Below, piece by piece: positions 19,423-31,350 of a stretch of DNA of 41,933 nt. The first letter of the stretch is position 1. Each line of letters begins with the position of its first letter. Origin of the DNA: Psilocybe azurescens (lineage: Eukaryota > Basidiomycota > Agaricomycetes > Agaricales > Agrocybaceae); NCBI GenBank assembly GCA_023853785.1, contig JAJIRX010000263.1, positions 1-41,933 on the forward strand, read 5' to 3'. Below the pieces are notes generated by a model, which worked only from the letters and a program-made list of their open reading frames with translations, had not been told where the DNA came from and searched no databases. The position numbers were made by a program, and so were the translations under genes.

Positions 19423-22015
19423 TCAAAAAATGGTTCTGTCAACGTAAAAAATTTGGTGTGGCGGGTTGTTGTCATTTAGGTCATCGGCCGTGAAACAATG
19501 GCCAACATTGTCACTTGGATATTCTGTCCAGTTGATGATAATTTTGAACTGTGAAGGACTCGACCGTTTGGATTTCGGCAAATAATTGTAGACTGCTCCA
19601 AACAAGGATTGTACACAATGGCGCACATTGCCTCTCGGTCTTCCTAGATTGAAGGTAAGGTTCTGTTGGGCGAGCAAATTGACTAGCTCAGCCAAGTACC
19701 CGGCCCTTGACAACATGAATACCAAAGTTTCCCAGACAAAGTTCCACTGTTCGCTGCCCTCATATGGGCGTGCAGAAATGTACTTTGTCCTATCCCAAGG
19801 CCTGACTGCAAACTCCACCGCGAACACCGCAGCCAGAGTATACGTTGATTGATCTACAACATGCAGTCCTGCTCGTGACGAGTCCTTTAGAAATTCTGCC
19901 ATCATCTGTAGATATGGGTTACTAGATGTGTGGCTGACTCTGCGAATTGCACGTTGTCGCAGCCCTCTGTCCATGTTGATTTGATCGAATAATGCAGAAA
20001 CGAGAAAACCCGCTACAAAATCCGAGACGCCGGGTGCTGATGAGGATGAAAGAATCCTAAATGCCTGAAAAGAGATTATTTGATCATATTCAAGTATCCT
20101 GGCGACACAGACGGCAGTCCAAAAGCCTGACAAGAGCTCATGGGAGTCGATTGCAGATCTTCGCATAATTTTTGATCCAAAATACTTCGATGGTGGAGGT
20201 AAAGCTCTTCTGTTTGCCTAAATTTCTTGGTTTGGAGTCAACATACGTTGATTCCAGTATCTCTTTTTTTTTAAAAAAAAGGAGACGTACGGATGTTTTC
20301 AGAAAGCGTACAAACGTTGCAGGATCTTCACTCAAAGAGCTGCGATATATTGAAGGTCCCTGCCCTGATATGGCCGCATAAGGCCCCCAATTCTGAACAT
20401 AGGGCACATTGAAAACCTTCTGTCGAAGAGTGGTGTTATCATGCAGAGAGCCAGTCAGTCGAAGATGACTCAAGAGTGACTGGTACGCAAGGTTTGGCAG
20501 AGATGTCGTCATATCGAAAGCTATATATGAAATAAAATGAAGCTCAGAAATAAATTTATAAGAGAGCAATCGATGCTTACATTCAATAGCAGAAATACAG
20601 AAATGGGCAGCTTCCTCATGGCTTTTACTGGGATCAATGAAAAATTGACAGGACCGAGTTGGATCGATGAGGAAGTCACTGAACGACGCATGAAGAAACT
20701 TGATGGGCTCCTTGTGGTCTGAGGCATCCACAACCGAAAGTACGTCAATGAGGAGAAGCTGAACAGTGCCTGGGGTAAGTTGCATAAACTTCTCCAGATC
20801 ATTGACTACCACAGGTTTAACCTTAATTTTGGTCCATACAGAAGCCATCCCTAGAATTCGTAAAACTGCTTTAACATCTTTCACACCAGAGAGGATACTG
20901 ATATATAGAGCATCAAGTTGTGCGTATGGTTTATTGTCGCTGAACGGAAGGAGGCCTTGAATGACTTTAAGGCGATCCAGTGGATTGTATTGAGGTGAAG
21001 ACACATATCTGATGACCGTGGCTGCATAGATGAATTGACCTGATGATTTTGCAACCAATTCGGTGATATCTTTCTTCGATGGCCATGAACTCGGGAGATG
21101 AGCACGCATGATGTGTGTTTCTCGTATGTCACGAAACGAATCCATCAGATATATCCAGATATCCTTGTCTGGCTGGTAGGTATCGTCAAGTGCAAGACGA
21201 AAAGTCAGATTGTGGAGAGGGGCGACAGAAAATAAGGTGGTGAGATGATACTCTGGTCGGCTGGCAATGAGAAATCTGAAGGGAAGATCTGAGCGGTGAT
21301 GTTGGAGTGCATTCGAGATAGTGTTTAAAATGGTGTTCTGAACATCTGCTCCATTGCATTCGTCGAGACCATCGATAATGATTAGACTAGGAAACGGTGC
21401 AGCAGATATGAAGTGCCCGGTGCTGGCAAGCTGAAGAAGAGGGTCGAGGAACAATGTGCCAAATTGAGTATTTAAATTGAGCTGAAAGACTGCCGGATTG
21501 TTATTGATAGCTGCTTCGACTATTGGCCGGGATTCAGGAATGTGTAACCATAATTGGTAGACCAACGTCGCGACGAAAGCCTTTTTGTTGTTTCGCCTGA
21601 GATCCGACCTAGAGAAAAAGAAACTAGCGAGAAGGAGATTCTCTCCGGCGCATAGTTCTGCGAAGGTCTGGGCGATCGCCGATTTGCCTGCACCTGCCGG
21701 ACCATATAGCCAAAGCACGAAGTTATCCCATCCAACCTCCCCAATAAACCAATCCATGAGCTTCTGAAGGACGGCGGTACGAGTGTTTGGGTGGCATTTG
21801 GGAGGATTGAATCGCTCGCCCGAGTTATGGAGTGCGCCGAGAGATGATGCTTCCAGCAATCGTTTGATGGCTGTATTTATGCATTGATTTTATTTGAGAA
21901 TAATCGATAGAGACCGATGGAGCGACATACCTTCGGATGATTGAGCTTGATGGTTGTCATTGTGTTCGGTGAACGTTCCTCCATTTATCAAGACATTGTT
22001 TGAATTTCGAAACAT
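19423..22015 (-). CDS. NACHT-domain NLR (STAND NTPase), apparently intact
   Basis: Four exons: 22015-21931, 21870-20581, 20520-20291 and 20217-19423. The introns are 60, 60 and 73 bases, all GT-AG, and phases agree; they give 2400 bases, 799 residues plus stop. The N-terminus starts MFRNSNNVLINGGTFTEHND, a short segment of a type common at the start of Agaricomycete NACHT proteins. The linker has LGALHNSGERFNPPKCHPNT. Walker A is GPAGAGKS (residues 85-92), Walker B LIIIDGLDEC (191-200), followed by RFLIASRPEYH. A winged-helix-like part and the HASFSDFLIDPTRS motif follow. The last roughly 270 residues have no WD40, ankyrin or TPR repeats and no domain I know. Fungal NLRs are cytosolic NTP-dependent switches in non-self recognition and cell death. 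The C-terminus is cut by a one-base loss (see 19193-19422). It is the left member of an inverted pair. Confidence 0.9.
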
Positions 22016-22719
22016 CGTATAAGGAACTGATATGTGTTATAACTGAGCACGGAGGACGTTGGCGTGCTCTCAGGTCCTGGTCTGGGGCAAGAAGCTTAGT
22101 TGGTGACTCTCAAGGGGGAAGTGAATCAAATACGATGAGATCACATGGAAAGGTGTCAATGTGTGAAAACAACACGATGTTTTCATTAGTGCTTTTCATC
22201 ACAATGCAGAGCTTCCCTTGTTATTTTAGGACTAAAACTAACGCTCCTTACCTGTTAATCGGACTGCAGAAATTATTTATCGGGTCTTTGTCGTTGAAGG
22301 CGACGAGCCCTGTCTTTCCATATTCTCAATATCCAGTGTAAAGTATAATATTATTTGGCGTAAGCAGTACCAACCGGTATCTACATAGGCGGCCTCCATC
22401 TGTCTTGCCTCATGGTGCATCCACCGTACAGGTCGCGCAGTCGCTCGTATTTAGAAATGATGGATATATAAATACAACATAAGCATAGAAGCTGCACGCT
22501 CCCTGCGGCTTCATTCTACGTTGAATTACTTACTCAAGCTGATATTAGCGACACGCAAATGTGCAGCTTCCTCATGTTTTTGCTGCTGCCAATAGCAAAG
22601 TGTAGACACCGCACTGGATCGAAAGGAAGTCAGTGAAAGATGCATGCAAATTTTTGATCGGTTCCCAGTTATTTGAGATATCAACAACCGACGGGAAATT
22701 GAGGAGCTGAATAACGACG
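22016..22719. other. No gene recognised; probable NLR promoter side
   Basis: Upstream of the left NLR start. It shares nothing visible with sequence upstream of the right NLR, so the duplication ended near the start codon and the two genes have different promoters. The 113-codon plus frame (22000-22341) overlaps NLR exon 1 antisense and is not credible. Confidence 0.5.
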
Positions 22720-24050
22720 GGGCTTTGCAGCTGCGGCCGGGATCACGTGCTTCAGCTCCTTGTGCATCGAGCCTTTGCAATGGCTGGCAATGACCTGGTG
22801 GGTGCGGGAGGGAATTAGCATGCAGATTAAACTCTAAATACGAATAGAGCGAAGATGCGGAGAAGGAAACAAAAGGAAAGAAGGGGACGGATAGATACGT
22901 GGTGTGGGCATGGCGTGGCATTGGGGACGTGGAAATAAGGACCGGAAAACCCAACGCATATGAGAGACAAGAAAACTTACTAAACAGCGCACATACACTC
23001 AGCATGAAGACGATGTAGATCGTGGTCTGGATCGGAACCAGGGCGGCTTCCTTGAGTGTGTGCGCTGGCGACATGTAGTATGCGATCCCACCTGTGACGC
23101 GCGAGTTGCGGCGTAGTCTTCAAAGGGCTGTAGATCAGAGGGAAGATAACAAGGAGCAACAGAACGGTGAAATGTCTGCCAAATTCCAACATCCGTAGAA
23201 AAAAACAACACAAAAACAACCTCTCAAACACACAAAATCTTAACCCACAAGTTCCGCAGGAACTCGTCCGGCCACTGTGAACAGTGGTAGGGGAGAGTGC
23301 CTTCCACATAATCAACTCTCAGACATTGGTCGCAATGAACAGGCTGATGTACGATCCGAGACAGTATCTCATCTGCAGGGGCTCGTCCAGAGGAGGACGA
23401 TGAGCGCAGCAACGATAAGCTGGATGATCAGCAACAGGCAGACCCTGACCCCGAGGTCGGACGGCTGACCGTACAGCCCGGTGACCACGTAGACGATGGC
23501 TTGGCTGAGCGCGTGATGAAAGCAAAGACCGTGAAACTTTAGTCAGTACGTGTACTTCTGCGTGTGTGCGTCTATATGGATGATGAAGAGATTGGAGAAA
23601 AAGGACACAGATTAGGATGTACACAATACAAGACGATACAATACTCACGTTTCTGAGTACCACTGAACACACAATCCTCCTTAAAACGGAAATCGACATC
23701 GATAAGATTGGCACCCACCAAAGCTGCATGATCATTCCCGAAATGATAATAGGTGTGATGCCAAGTTCCACGAGCGTTCCACGGTTAGAGGCCAGGATGA
23801 CCTGCATCCAGTAGAGCGAGTCGGAGGAGTCGGAGGACATAATACCGTACAAGGGCACTTGAGGGCACACCGGGAAGATAAGAAGTGTTACCGCTGTCCA
23901 TAGTATTTTTGGTTTAATGCGACCTTGTGGTATGAGGGTCAGTACGTGTTGTGTGGGGGTTAGGAACATAAGGAAAATGTACTTTGTGAGCAGGTGAGAA
24001 AACTTCTGGTAGTATCGATAAGAAAAGCCAGATGAAGTTGAGGAACCTAA
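22720..24050 (-). pseudogene. sec61: Sec61 alpha relic B (internal deletion)
   Basis: From 24050 leftward: exon 1 [20 protein letters not shown]; after its intron, [40 protein letters not shown] and MIMQL, then a one-base loss shifting to ...LIDVDF; an intron; [20 protein letters not shown]; a frameshift in the loop; ESIMWKALSPTTVHSGR; then a jump directly to RNLLVKIL, skipping about 140 residues of the normal protein; an intron; MSPAHTLKEAALVPIQTTIY and VCALFSK. The exon with the VSGSGPREVAKQLKD region is missing, and the last piece resembles MAGHREGSMYKELKRVIPTA (22720-22790). At least two internal deletions and several frameshifts; not functional. Confidence 0.9.
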
Positions 24051-24059
24051 CTGGACGCT

Positions 24060-25300
24060 ATATGTCAGCAATGCTTGCAGGAACGAGGGAGAGGAGAGAG
24101 AATACAACAACAGTACGGTCACCAGCAGCACCCCGAGTGTTCGTACCTGCTCATGCCCAACACCGCTGGAGCAGCAGTAGTTGGACCGTTTATCGCTCAC
24201 GGCATTGGCGTTATTGCTGTAAGATGCGAATCAACAGCTGCAGTTGAAGGGGAAAGACCTGGGCCTAATCTTTGAACCCCGGCCGTATTCGCCGCGGTCG
24301 CCGCCATACTTCGGCATCTCTGTCCCGCTCGCGGTCCCCGGAAGAGCTAAGCCTGTACCTAACCCTAACCCATGTAACCCGACGTCTGCCGCGGTTAAGA
24401 GCCCTCTTCTTCCTGTCCCTCACGTTCCTCCTCCTTGTCTTCGTCTTCGCCAGATGCCCGACCCTATCCACACTCGTCAGCGCCGCCAGCACATCTCCCT
24501 CGGACGTTAAAGTACTCGTAGACCTCCACCGCACCGTCATATACGCGCCGAGAAGCGGTATAGAGCCAAGATGCCGCGCGCTACTGCCGCTGCCTCTCGC
24601 GACATCTTTGGCGCCCTGCTGTTAGTGTGGAGAATAATGACGATGATGTCACGACTTCACCTTCGACGTTGGCTTCGCATACAACTTTAGCCTCGGATTT
24701 GAAGTATTACTGTGGATCTGGAATCCGTGTCGTTGGTGCTCAGACCTCAAGTTGCTTCGGCCGCTTCCCCCTCGTCGTCAATGACGACTCGCTACCAGCG
24801 AAAGATGACGATTCCAACCACATCTTTCTGTGTTTCAACAGCATGCTCCCAACTGCCGAGCATAGACAGTGCATTACGGAGCTTGAAGTACAAGACGTGC
24901 TCCTCACGATCCTGTTGAAGGGTTTTTGAGGATGCAGAGTGTACTGGGCGTGGAGTTCGATCTGCAGTTTTTCGAGGGGCCATATGAGAGAATGAGGAGG
25001 ATGAGGATAGGAGAATTATTGTACAGTTCTTAGAGGGGTCGCGTGGTGGGTGTGCGTAGGATGAGGAGCAATCAAGAGAACAAGAAGAGGAGGATGGACG
25101 AGGTCGAGCGCTAAGATGCGCAGATGCAGCTCGGGCAGCAACAACCCGCTTCTGTCACTGCTCCTTCCGCCAACGACGCCCAGATCCCCGCCCGCCCCAT
25201 CCGATCCTCCCTTCCCTCCTCCCCCCGAACCCATGTCTGTCTCCAGATCGGCACGCGAGCGCCAGCGCTGTGCTGCCCACATCGTACATGATTGTGCAAG
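24060..25300 (+). pseudogene. X relic, block 2
   Basis: Shares the order of X parts: TPAVFAAVAAI near 24275-24310, a hydrophobic segment LFFLSLTFLLLVFVFARCPT (24400-24460) likely to be membrane-spanning, DLKYYCGSGIRV (24695-24730), HRQCITELEVQDVLLTILLK (24865-24920) and a charged stretch near 25080-25140. A likely intron follows (gatccccg...ctccag, about 25183-25244). Compared with block 1 the LAYLYRMVTHGFEK part is degraded. Unknown family. Confidence 0.5.
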
Positions 25301-25975
25301 GGGTCCGGCGGGGTTTGGTCGGGTTATTGCAATGGAAAAAGGATTAGGGAGGGGCTTGAGCGGGCTGAGAACGTGTCGTAGGCTGCTACTGAAGATAGCG
25401 AAGGTTGCGCTGTAGGAGCTGGAGGAGTATGATGCGTCGTCGGTTGCGGATTGGTATGCTGGGATAGATTATTGGGGATTTCGGGTGTGGATTCGGGTGA
25501 GGGTCAGTGTGTGCGTTGTATGCTTTTTGAATAGGGATGGATTTCTGAGCTTTTGGTATTTGTTTTCTTTAGGTTCACGTTCACACCCTCCGTACTCCCG
25601 CTTATCCCTCCCTCCTGCTAGTCTCTTCCTTTTTCCTCTTTATCGTGTTCCTTCCGGCATCCGACATCCGACCCCTCCCTCTGCGCTTTTACTTTGTTCT
25701 CAAACCCTCATTTCTTGTTTTCAAATTTTAACTTTACATCCTCCCATTTTCTTTGCAATTCTATCTTCCCTTCCACCATTTATCGATTATCCTCCACTGC
25801 CCATTTTCCACTGCCCTTTACCTCCCACTTTGACTTCATCTTCACTTCTTTCTTCTCTTTTTCACTTCCCAACCCACCAATGCCTCACCCAAAAGCATCA
25901 TACGCCATGGGGCACACCGCCCATCCATCCATCCATCCATTCCTCTGATCTCCTTCTTTTCCCTTCTATAGTTTC
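25301..25975. repeat. S segment, block 2 (truncated)
   Basis: Matches 17161-17760: the ggagtatgatgcgtcg...gattggtatgctgg motif, aggttcacgttcacaccctc, a pyrimidine tract and ccatccatccatccattcct (25920-25940). Homology stops near 25975, before the conserved box and before T. The 182-codon plus frame at 25485-26033 is an artefact of the pyrimidine tract. Confidence 0.7.
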
Positions 25976-28155
25976 CGTTCGTTTGTTCGTTGTTTGTATA
26001 CAAAAAGAGCTACAGTTATGGGCCCATTTTTAAGGGGGGGCGTTTGAACTGTCGGTGCGTGAAGGCGAGTGAAAGTAGGTGGGTGGATGGATGGGAAGAG
26101 GGATTGGGAGGAATTTTACAATTTGCGTTTTCGTAAGGTGTGAGGTACGTAAGCAAGTTCGAACGTGTTGGCGTTTTGAAGTTTGAGGAAAGAAAACCAG
26201 ATTCGGTTGACGCATCCATTCAATATTCAGCTGTTTGCGTTGCGTGTTGTATTTTGTATTGTAGCCAAGGACTCCGCTCGTTGGCAGTTGCTGAAATTTT
26301 TGACTGAAATGCTGCTTGGGTTTATACTTTCCTTTGCTCGACTCCCTTGCTCTCCCCTCCGAGTCGACACCCCCGATCCACTAAGTCTACCAGGATCAAA
26401 TCACCAGCGTAACCTCATTCTTATGATATCAATCAAGCGCCTACTATCCCAACACCATTTATCGGCTGGTTGTTCTCATGGGAGCACTTGATGACCCATG
26501 GGTGGAGACTGAAGATCACATTATCCTCGATAATTCGTCTTAGACATACCTCCCGAATTCTCCCCCTCTACCATTCAAATGCATACCTACCAATTGGGCT
26601 ACTGTATAACTAAACGGAAAAGCTTAAGCCATCAGGGTAACAACACCCCGTCCGATCTCCTCTCCTCACGGCTCAACTTCTTCCCTGGCTCTCTTATATC
26701 CACGTGCCATTCCCAGGTTTCAGCAGGCGTGACGAATGGAATCGGTGAGAACCATGCCTCAAGACTCTGATACTTGTGTCTTAACGCGCGACTCTGACTC
26801 TAGACTCATATGGCGTCAATCGGCTCTCTGTGCTGAGCCACCTATTTTCTCTTTCCAAGCTCGTCTCACTGAATAGCATACATGTGGACGCCAAATTAAG
26901 CGACCTCTAAAATAGGTTTTTCAATGCAGCAGGTCCGGGACATGTTCGCCATATATGCATGATGTAGGAAAAAGCAACTTCTGCTCTCGTCATGTAGCAT
27001 ATAGCCTTGGGTCGCGCTCGGATAGTACCCACATGTGTCCCATCGATCGTGAGTATTCCAGCGACTCTAAAAACCTTGCAGCTCAAAACTCAGATCTCTC
27101 TCTCTGAGAAGTCTAGGCTGTATTTTCCATCTCATGCTTGATGCGTCGAGAGTCCGTACACCCTGCTGGAGAGTTCCATTCCAACAGGTACTCGTGACTC
27201 TACTCTCCACGTCCTCATGCCGCGGCTGCCACGTTAAAAAAGAAACCTCACTCATCCATGGTTCTACTCAATAAATGATGCACTGATGTTTGTGGGTTCT
27301 CTGCACACAGAACTCATCTTCAGCGCTGCATTTGTTTCGTTGGTCGTAATGGGGTAAAAGGCGCTTCATTGCACCATATTCTCATTTCATGGCAACAAGC
27401 AGACACACTTCCTTTGACTTCCATATACCTTTTCAATCCCATTGATTGCCTGGCCTTGCTCCTCTCATATTACTTTAGACTTTAGTGTCAGCCCAAGTCC
27501 CAGATAGAAGGCCACACCGACCGATTAGACGTTGCAGCATTGGGGATCAGCGATCTCCAATGTTAATGACACTCGGCGTCCAACCTTTCTCGATTATCTT
27601 CCCCTTCTTATACCTGCAACTTATCCATGCCACTTACCATCTTCTTTGTTTTTATGAATGTAGGAGTAAAAAATTACGAAGATATCGGGTTCTGTTCATA
27701 CTAAACCGCTGTGTTCACATATGCTAACTACATGAAACGGAAATCTTACAGTGGTGATAGGCACGGTGCATTGTTCCCAGGACTATTATTAATCCCAATT
27801 ATACATCTTACATAGACCTTCAGCGTTTTGTGACTAGTGTGCAGTGCATAACATGCCACGGTCAGTGGTTCACTCACGAGCAGCTGTACAGGTTTGACAT
27901 AGAAATTAGACCTGTGGGAGCTCTGTATCACGAGCCTACCCAAAATAACGGACAAGCTGTGAAGCTTCAAGCCTCAAGCACAGCCATATTGACTCAGAAC
28001 AGCGTAATCGTTGGTCATCCTACGGCTTATCCCCCGTTGATATCACTCTCATCGTATTGATTAACGGACATCATTCCTTGTTCTCACCAGCATCAACTAC
28101 TAACCCACCCACATCGCTCTCTATTCACTCATAGCTTGCCTCAACTACCATTACA
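25976..28155. other. Spacer without a recognised gene, unique in the window
   Basis: It does not match the blocks and separates the truncated block 2 from the inverted NLR arm. Frames are short (at most 102 codons) on both strands. A plausible right-NLR promoter lies at 28020-28155, pyrimidine-rich just before the start codon (cctcaactaccattacaATG). I see no transposon ends. Confidence 0.5.
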
Positions 28156-30830
28156 ATGTTTGAAAATACGAGTAATATTGTTATAAATGGAGGAACATTT
28201 GCGCAGCACCAGCACCAGCATGGTCCATCATTACTCAATATCAATAACGCGAGCAAGACTGGTATGTACATCTCCACATCTAGACCCACACTCACCTTGA
28301 TTTCATGTTTGCAGCAATAGATCGGTTGATGGAGGCTGCATCTCTCGGCAGCGCTGCATAATTCGGGCGAAGCGATTTGACCCACCCAAATGCCATTCAA
28401 ATACCCGTACAGTCGTTTTACAGAAACTCATGGAGTGGTTTATTGGACAGTTAGGATGGAATATGTTGGCTCTGTGGTTATATGGTCCTGCAGGTGCAGG
28501 CAAATCAGCCATTGCCCAGACTTTTGCAGAACTATGCGCCGCGAGAGAACGGCCTTCTCGCCAGCTTCTTCTTCTCCAGGTCGGATCCCAGGCTAAATAA
28601 TGCCAAGGTGCTCGTGGCCACTTTGGCCTATCAGGTTTCATTGAACATACCAGAATCGAGGGCGATAATTGAGGGCGCTATAGATAAAAATCCTGCTATC
28701 TTTCAGCTCAATTTCCAAACACAATTCCAAACACTGATCCTCGACCCTCTTCTTCAGCTTTCCAGGGCTGGGCGCTTCACATCTGCAACACCGTTTCCCA
28801 GCCTAATCATCATAGATGGTCTCGACGAATGTGATGGAGTGGACGTTCAGAACACCATTTTAAACACCATCTCAAGCGCACTCCAACATCATCGCTTGGC
28901 TCTCCCCTTCAGAATTCTCGTTGCCAGCCGACCGGAGTATCATCTCGCCACATCATTTTCTGTCGCCCCTCTGTACAATCTGACTTTTCATCTTGCACTC
29001 GACGACACTTACCAACCAGACGAGGATATCAGGCTATATCTGACAGACTCTTTTCATGACATACAAAATATCGCGACATCATGCGTGCCCATCTTCCAGA
29101 TTCATGGCCATCGGAGGGAGACATCGCCGAATTGGTCATAAAATCATCAGGTCAATTCATCTATGCAGCTACGGTCATCAGATATGTGTCTTCTCCTAAA
29201 TGCAATCCACTCAATTGCCTCAAAGTCATCCAAGGCCTCCTTCCGGTCAACGACGATAGGCCATACGCACAACTTGATGCACTATATATCAATATCCTTT
29301 CTAACGTGAAAGATGTCAAAGCAGTCTTGCGAATTCTAGGGATGGCTCTTGTATTGACCAAAGTTTGGATTGAGCCTCAGACAGTCAATAATCTGGAGGA
29401 GTTTATGCAACTTACCCCGGGCACTGTTCAGCTCCTCCTTATTGATTTATTGTCTGTTGTGGATGCATCACATAACTACATGCCCATCAAATTTCTTCAT
29501 GCCTCATTTACTGACTTCCTCATCGATCCAACCCGATCTCGTCAATTTTTCATAGATCCCAGTAAGATGCATGAGGAAGCTGCCCATTTCTGTATTTCTG
29601 CCATTGAATGTAAGCACTGATCGCTCCCTTACAAATAATTTCTAAGCTTCAGTTTATTTTATATCTAGTACTTGACATGGCGACACCTCTACCAAATCTT
29701 GCCTACCGGTCACTCTTGAGTCATCTTCGTCTGACAGGCCCTCTGCATGACAACACCACTCTTCGGGAGAAGGTTTTACATGTGCCCTATGTTCAGCACT
29801 GGACAACTTATGCACTCAGTTTGAGTGACGATTTGAGTAGCGATCCTGCAATGTTTGTACATTTTCTGAAAACGTCGGTATGTCTACTTTTTTAAAAGAT
29901 ATTGGAAACAATGTATTTTGACTCCAATCAAGCAATTTAAGCAAACGGAAGAGCTCTATCTCCACCATCGAAGTATCTTGGATCAAGAATTACGCAGATG
30001 CCTGGCATTTATTCCCAGGAGCCCTCGTGTTGATTTTTGGACTGCTGTCTGTGCCAGTGGGATACTCAAATATCATCGAACAGTCACTTTTCTCACAATT
30101 AGTATTCTGTCATCCCCACCTGCCAACATCCCAGCCTATGTGCCAGGTATCTTCTTTGATGCATCTTTCTATCATATCGAGGTGGTCGGTTGGCGGCGAC
30201 GGCCTTTATTGGACGGATTTTCTGCCAGAACTACTAGTACCCCATGGCTACGAATGGTGGCAGAATTTTTAAATGACCCATCACGAGCAGAAGCGCACGC
30301 TGTAGATCAATTGATGTATACTACAGCTGCGGTGTTCGTGGTGGAGTTTGCAGTCAGGGCTTGGGATGAGACAAAGGCCATTTATCCGCACCCATTTCAG
30401 GGCAACCAGTGGGACTTCATCTGGGATGCTTTTGTATTCATATTGTCCAAGGCCAGGTACTCGGCCGAGCTAGTCAATTTGCTCGGCAAACAGAATCTTA
30501 CCTTCAGCCTAGGAAGACCGAGAGCCAATGTGCGCCATCGGGTATAGATCTTGTTTGCAGCAGTCCGCAACTATTTGCTGAAATTTAAAGGGTCAAGTCC
30601 TTCACCGTTCAAAATCATCATCAACTGGAGCGGATATCCAAATGACTCAAGTGACTATGTTGGTTATTGTTACACGGCCTATGACCTAGATGACAACAAC
30701 AACACGATACGCGGAATTTTTACGTCGATGGATCCATTTTTTCAGGCGATGAGGATGTGCAGGAGCTCGGCGAGGCAAAGCGATCGGCCATGCGAGAATA
30801 CATAGTTCGGGCGTGGGTATATATTCGGAA
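28156..30830 (+). pseudogene. NACHT-domain NLR, right copy, broken
   Basis: Same exon layout as the left gene: 28156-28261, 28315-29609, 29669-29877 and from 29942. It starts MFENTSNIVINGGTFAQHQH with a His/Gln-rich stretch. Exon 2 has one-base insertions near 28347 and 28372 and another near 28545, which shift the frame away and back. Walker A (GPAGAGKSAIAQ) lies between them; the frame after 28550 reads SFFFSRSDPRLNN, LIIIDGLDECDG and ILVASRPEYHL. A two-base net gain near 29075 shifts to RAHLPDSWPSEGDIAELVIK. Exon 4 begins QTEELYLHHRSILDQELRR and runs to a TAG at 30545-30547 where the left gene has CAA. Beyond it, homology continues (FAAVRNYLLKFKGSSPSPFK) with a lost T near 30718, then DEDVQELGEAKRS up to about 30830. 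It cannot give a full protein. Confidence 0.85.
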
Positions 30831-30869
30831 GGTAATGCAATGATGGGGTGTTAACCTGGAAGAGAAATG

Positions 30870-31350
30870 AACTAGCGTAGAATGTACCACTATATGGTGA
30901 AACTAATAATAATACTCGGCCCAGACGAAACCGACCGAGTCACTGAAATCATAGATTCGGGATAGACGTTGATGCCAATAAGGTGAAGAGTAGCCTCCGC
31001 TTTAATTGTCTGATTCACATATGCGCGATTGTATATTCATTTTCATACAGCACCAATCTTGAATCAGTGATTATCATTCAGGCCGAGGGCGGAGGCACTC
31101 GGTCCTTTCTTCTCCTCTTCTTCAAAGTCGCATCAAGGTTACTTGTATCTCAGTCGCGAGCATTCAATGAATGAAACAATATATTCTTCCAAATCAATTG
31201 AACATAAAGGCTCAAGGTATTCAATAACCTAAACTCGTGCTAACTATGTGTGTAGGTATGTAATTATTTTATCTACAGTACCAGCACCAGTACAAAAACA
31301 AAAAGCTCGTGTCATCTCTTATCTCGTCAATTGCCTGCCTGCCTGTATGT
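30870..31350. repeat. U segment, inverted copy
   Basis: Reverse complement of 18691-19190: gcccagacgaaaccgaccga, the caaggtattcaataacc stretch, and ttgcctgcctgcctgtatgt near 31330. It joins the NLR 3' end to T, as in the left arm. Confidence 0.75.

Larger units (their letters stand above)
17790..22015. repeat. Large inverted repeat, left arm
   Basis: About 4.2 kb whose reverse complement recurs at 28156-32235. The collinear parts are the end of S with the conserved box, T, U and the whole NLR gene. The outer end matches at gagttggcctctgagtcgat against the inverted tttggcgtccgagtcaattg near 32205-32235. The inner end coincides with the NLR start codon: sequence before the two ATGs is unrelated. 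By eye, divergence is moderate, with many substitutions and small indels, so this is not a recent palindrome. Confidence 0.85.

Noticed and set aside
25485..26033. 182-codon plus-strand frame, also 17457-17858 and 40533-40973
   Set aside because: All lie in the pyrimidine tract of S and read as Ser/Pro/Phe/Leu; their sequences are not conserved as proteins.
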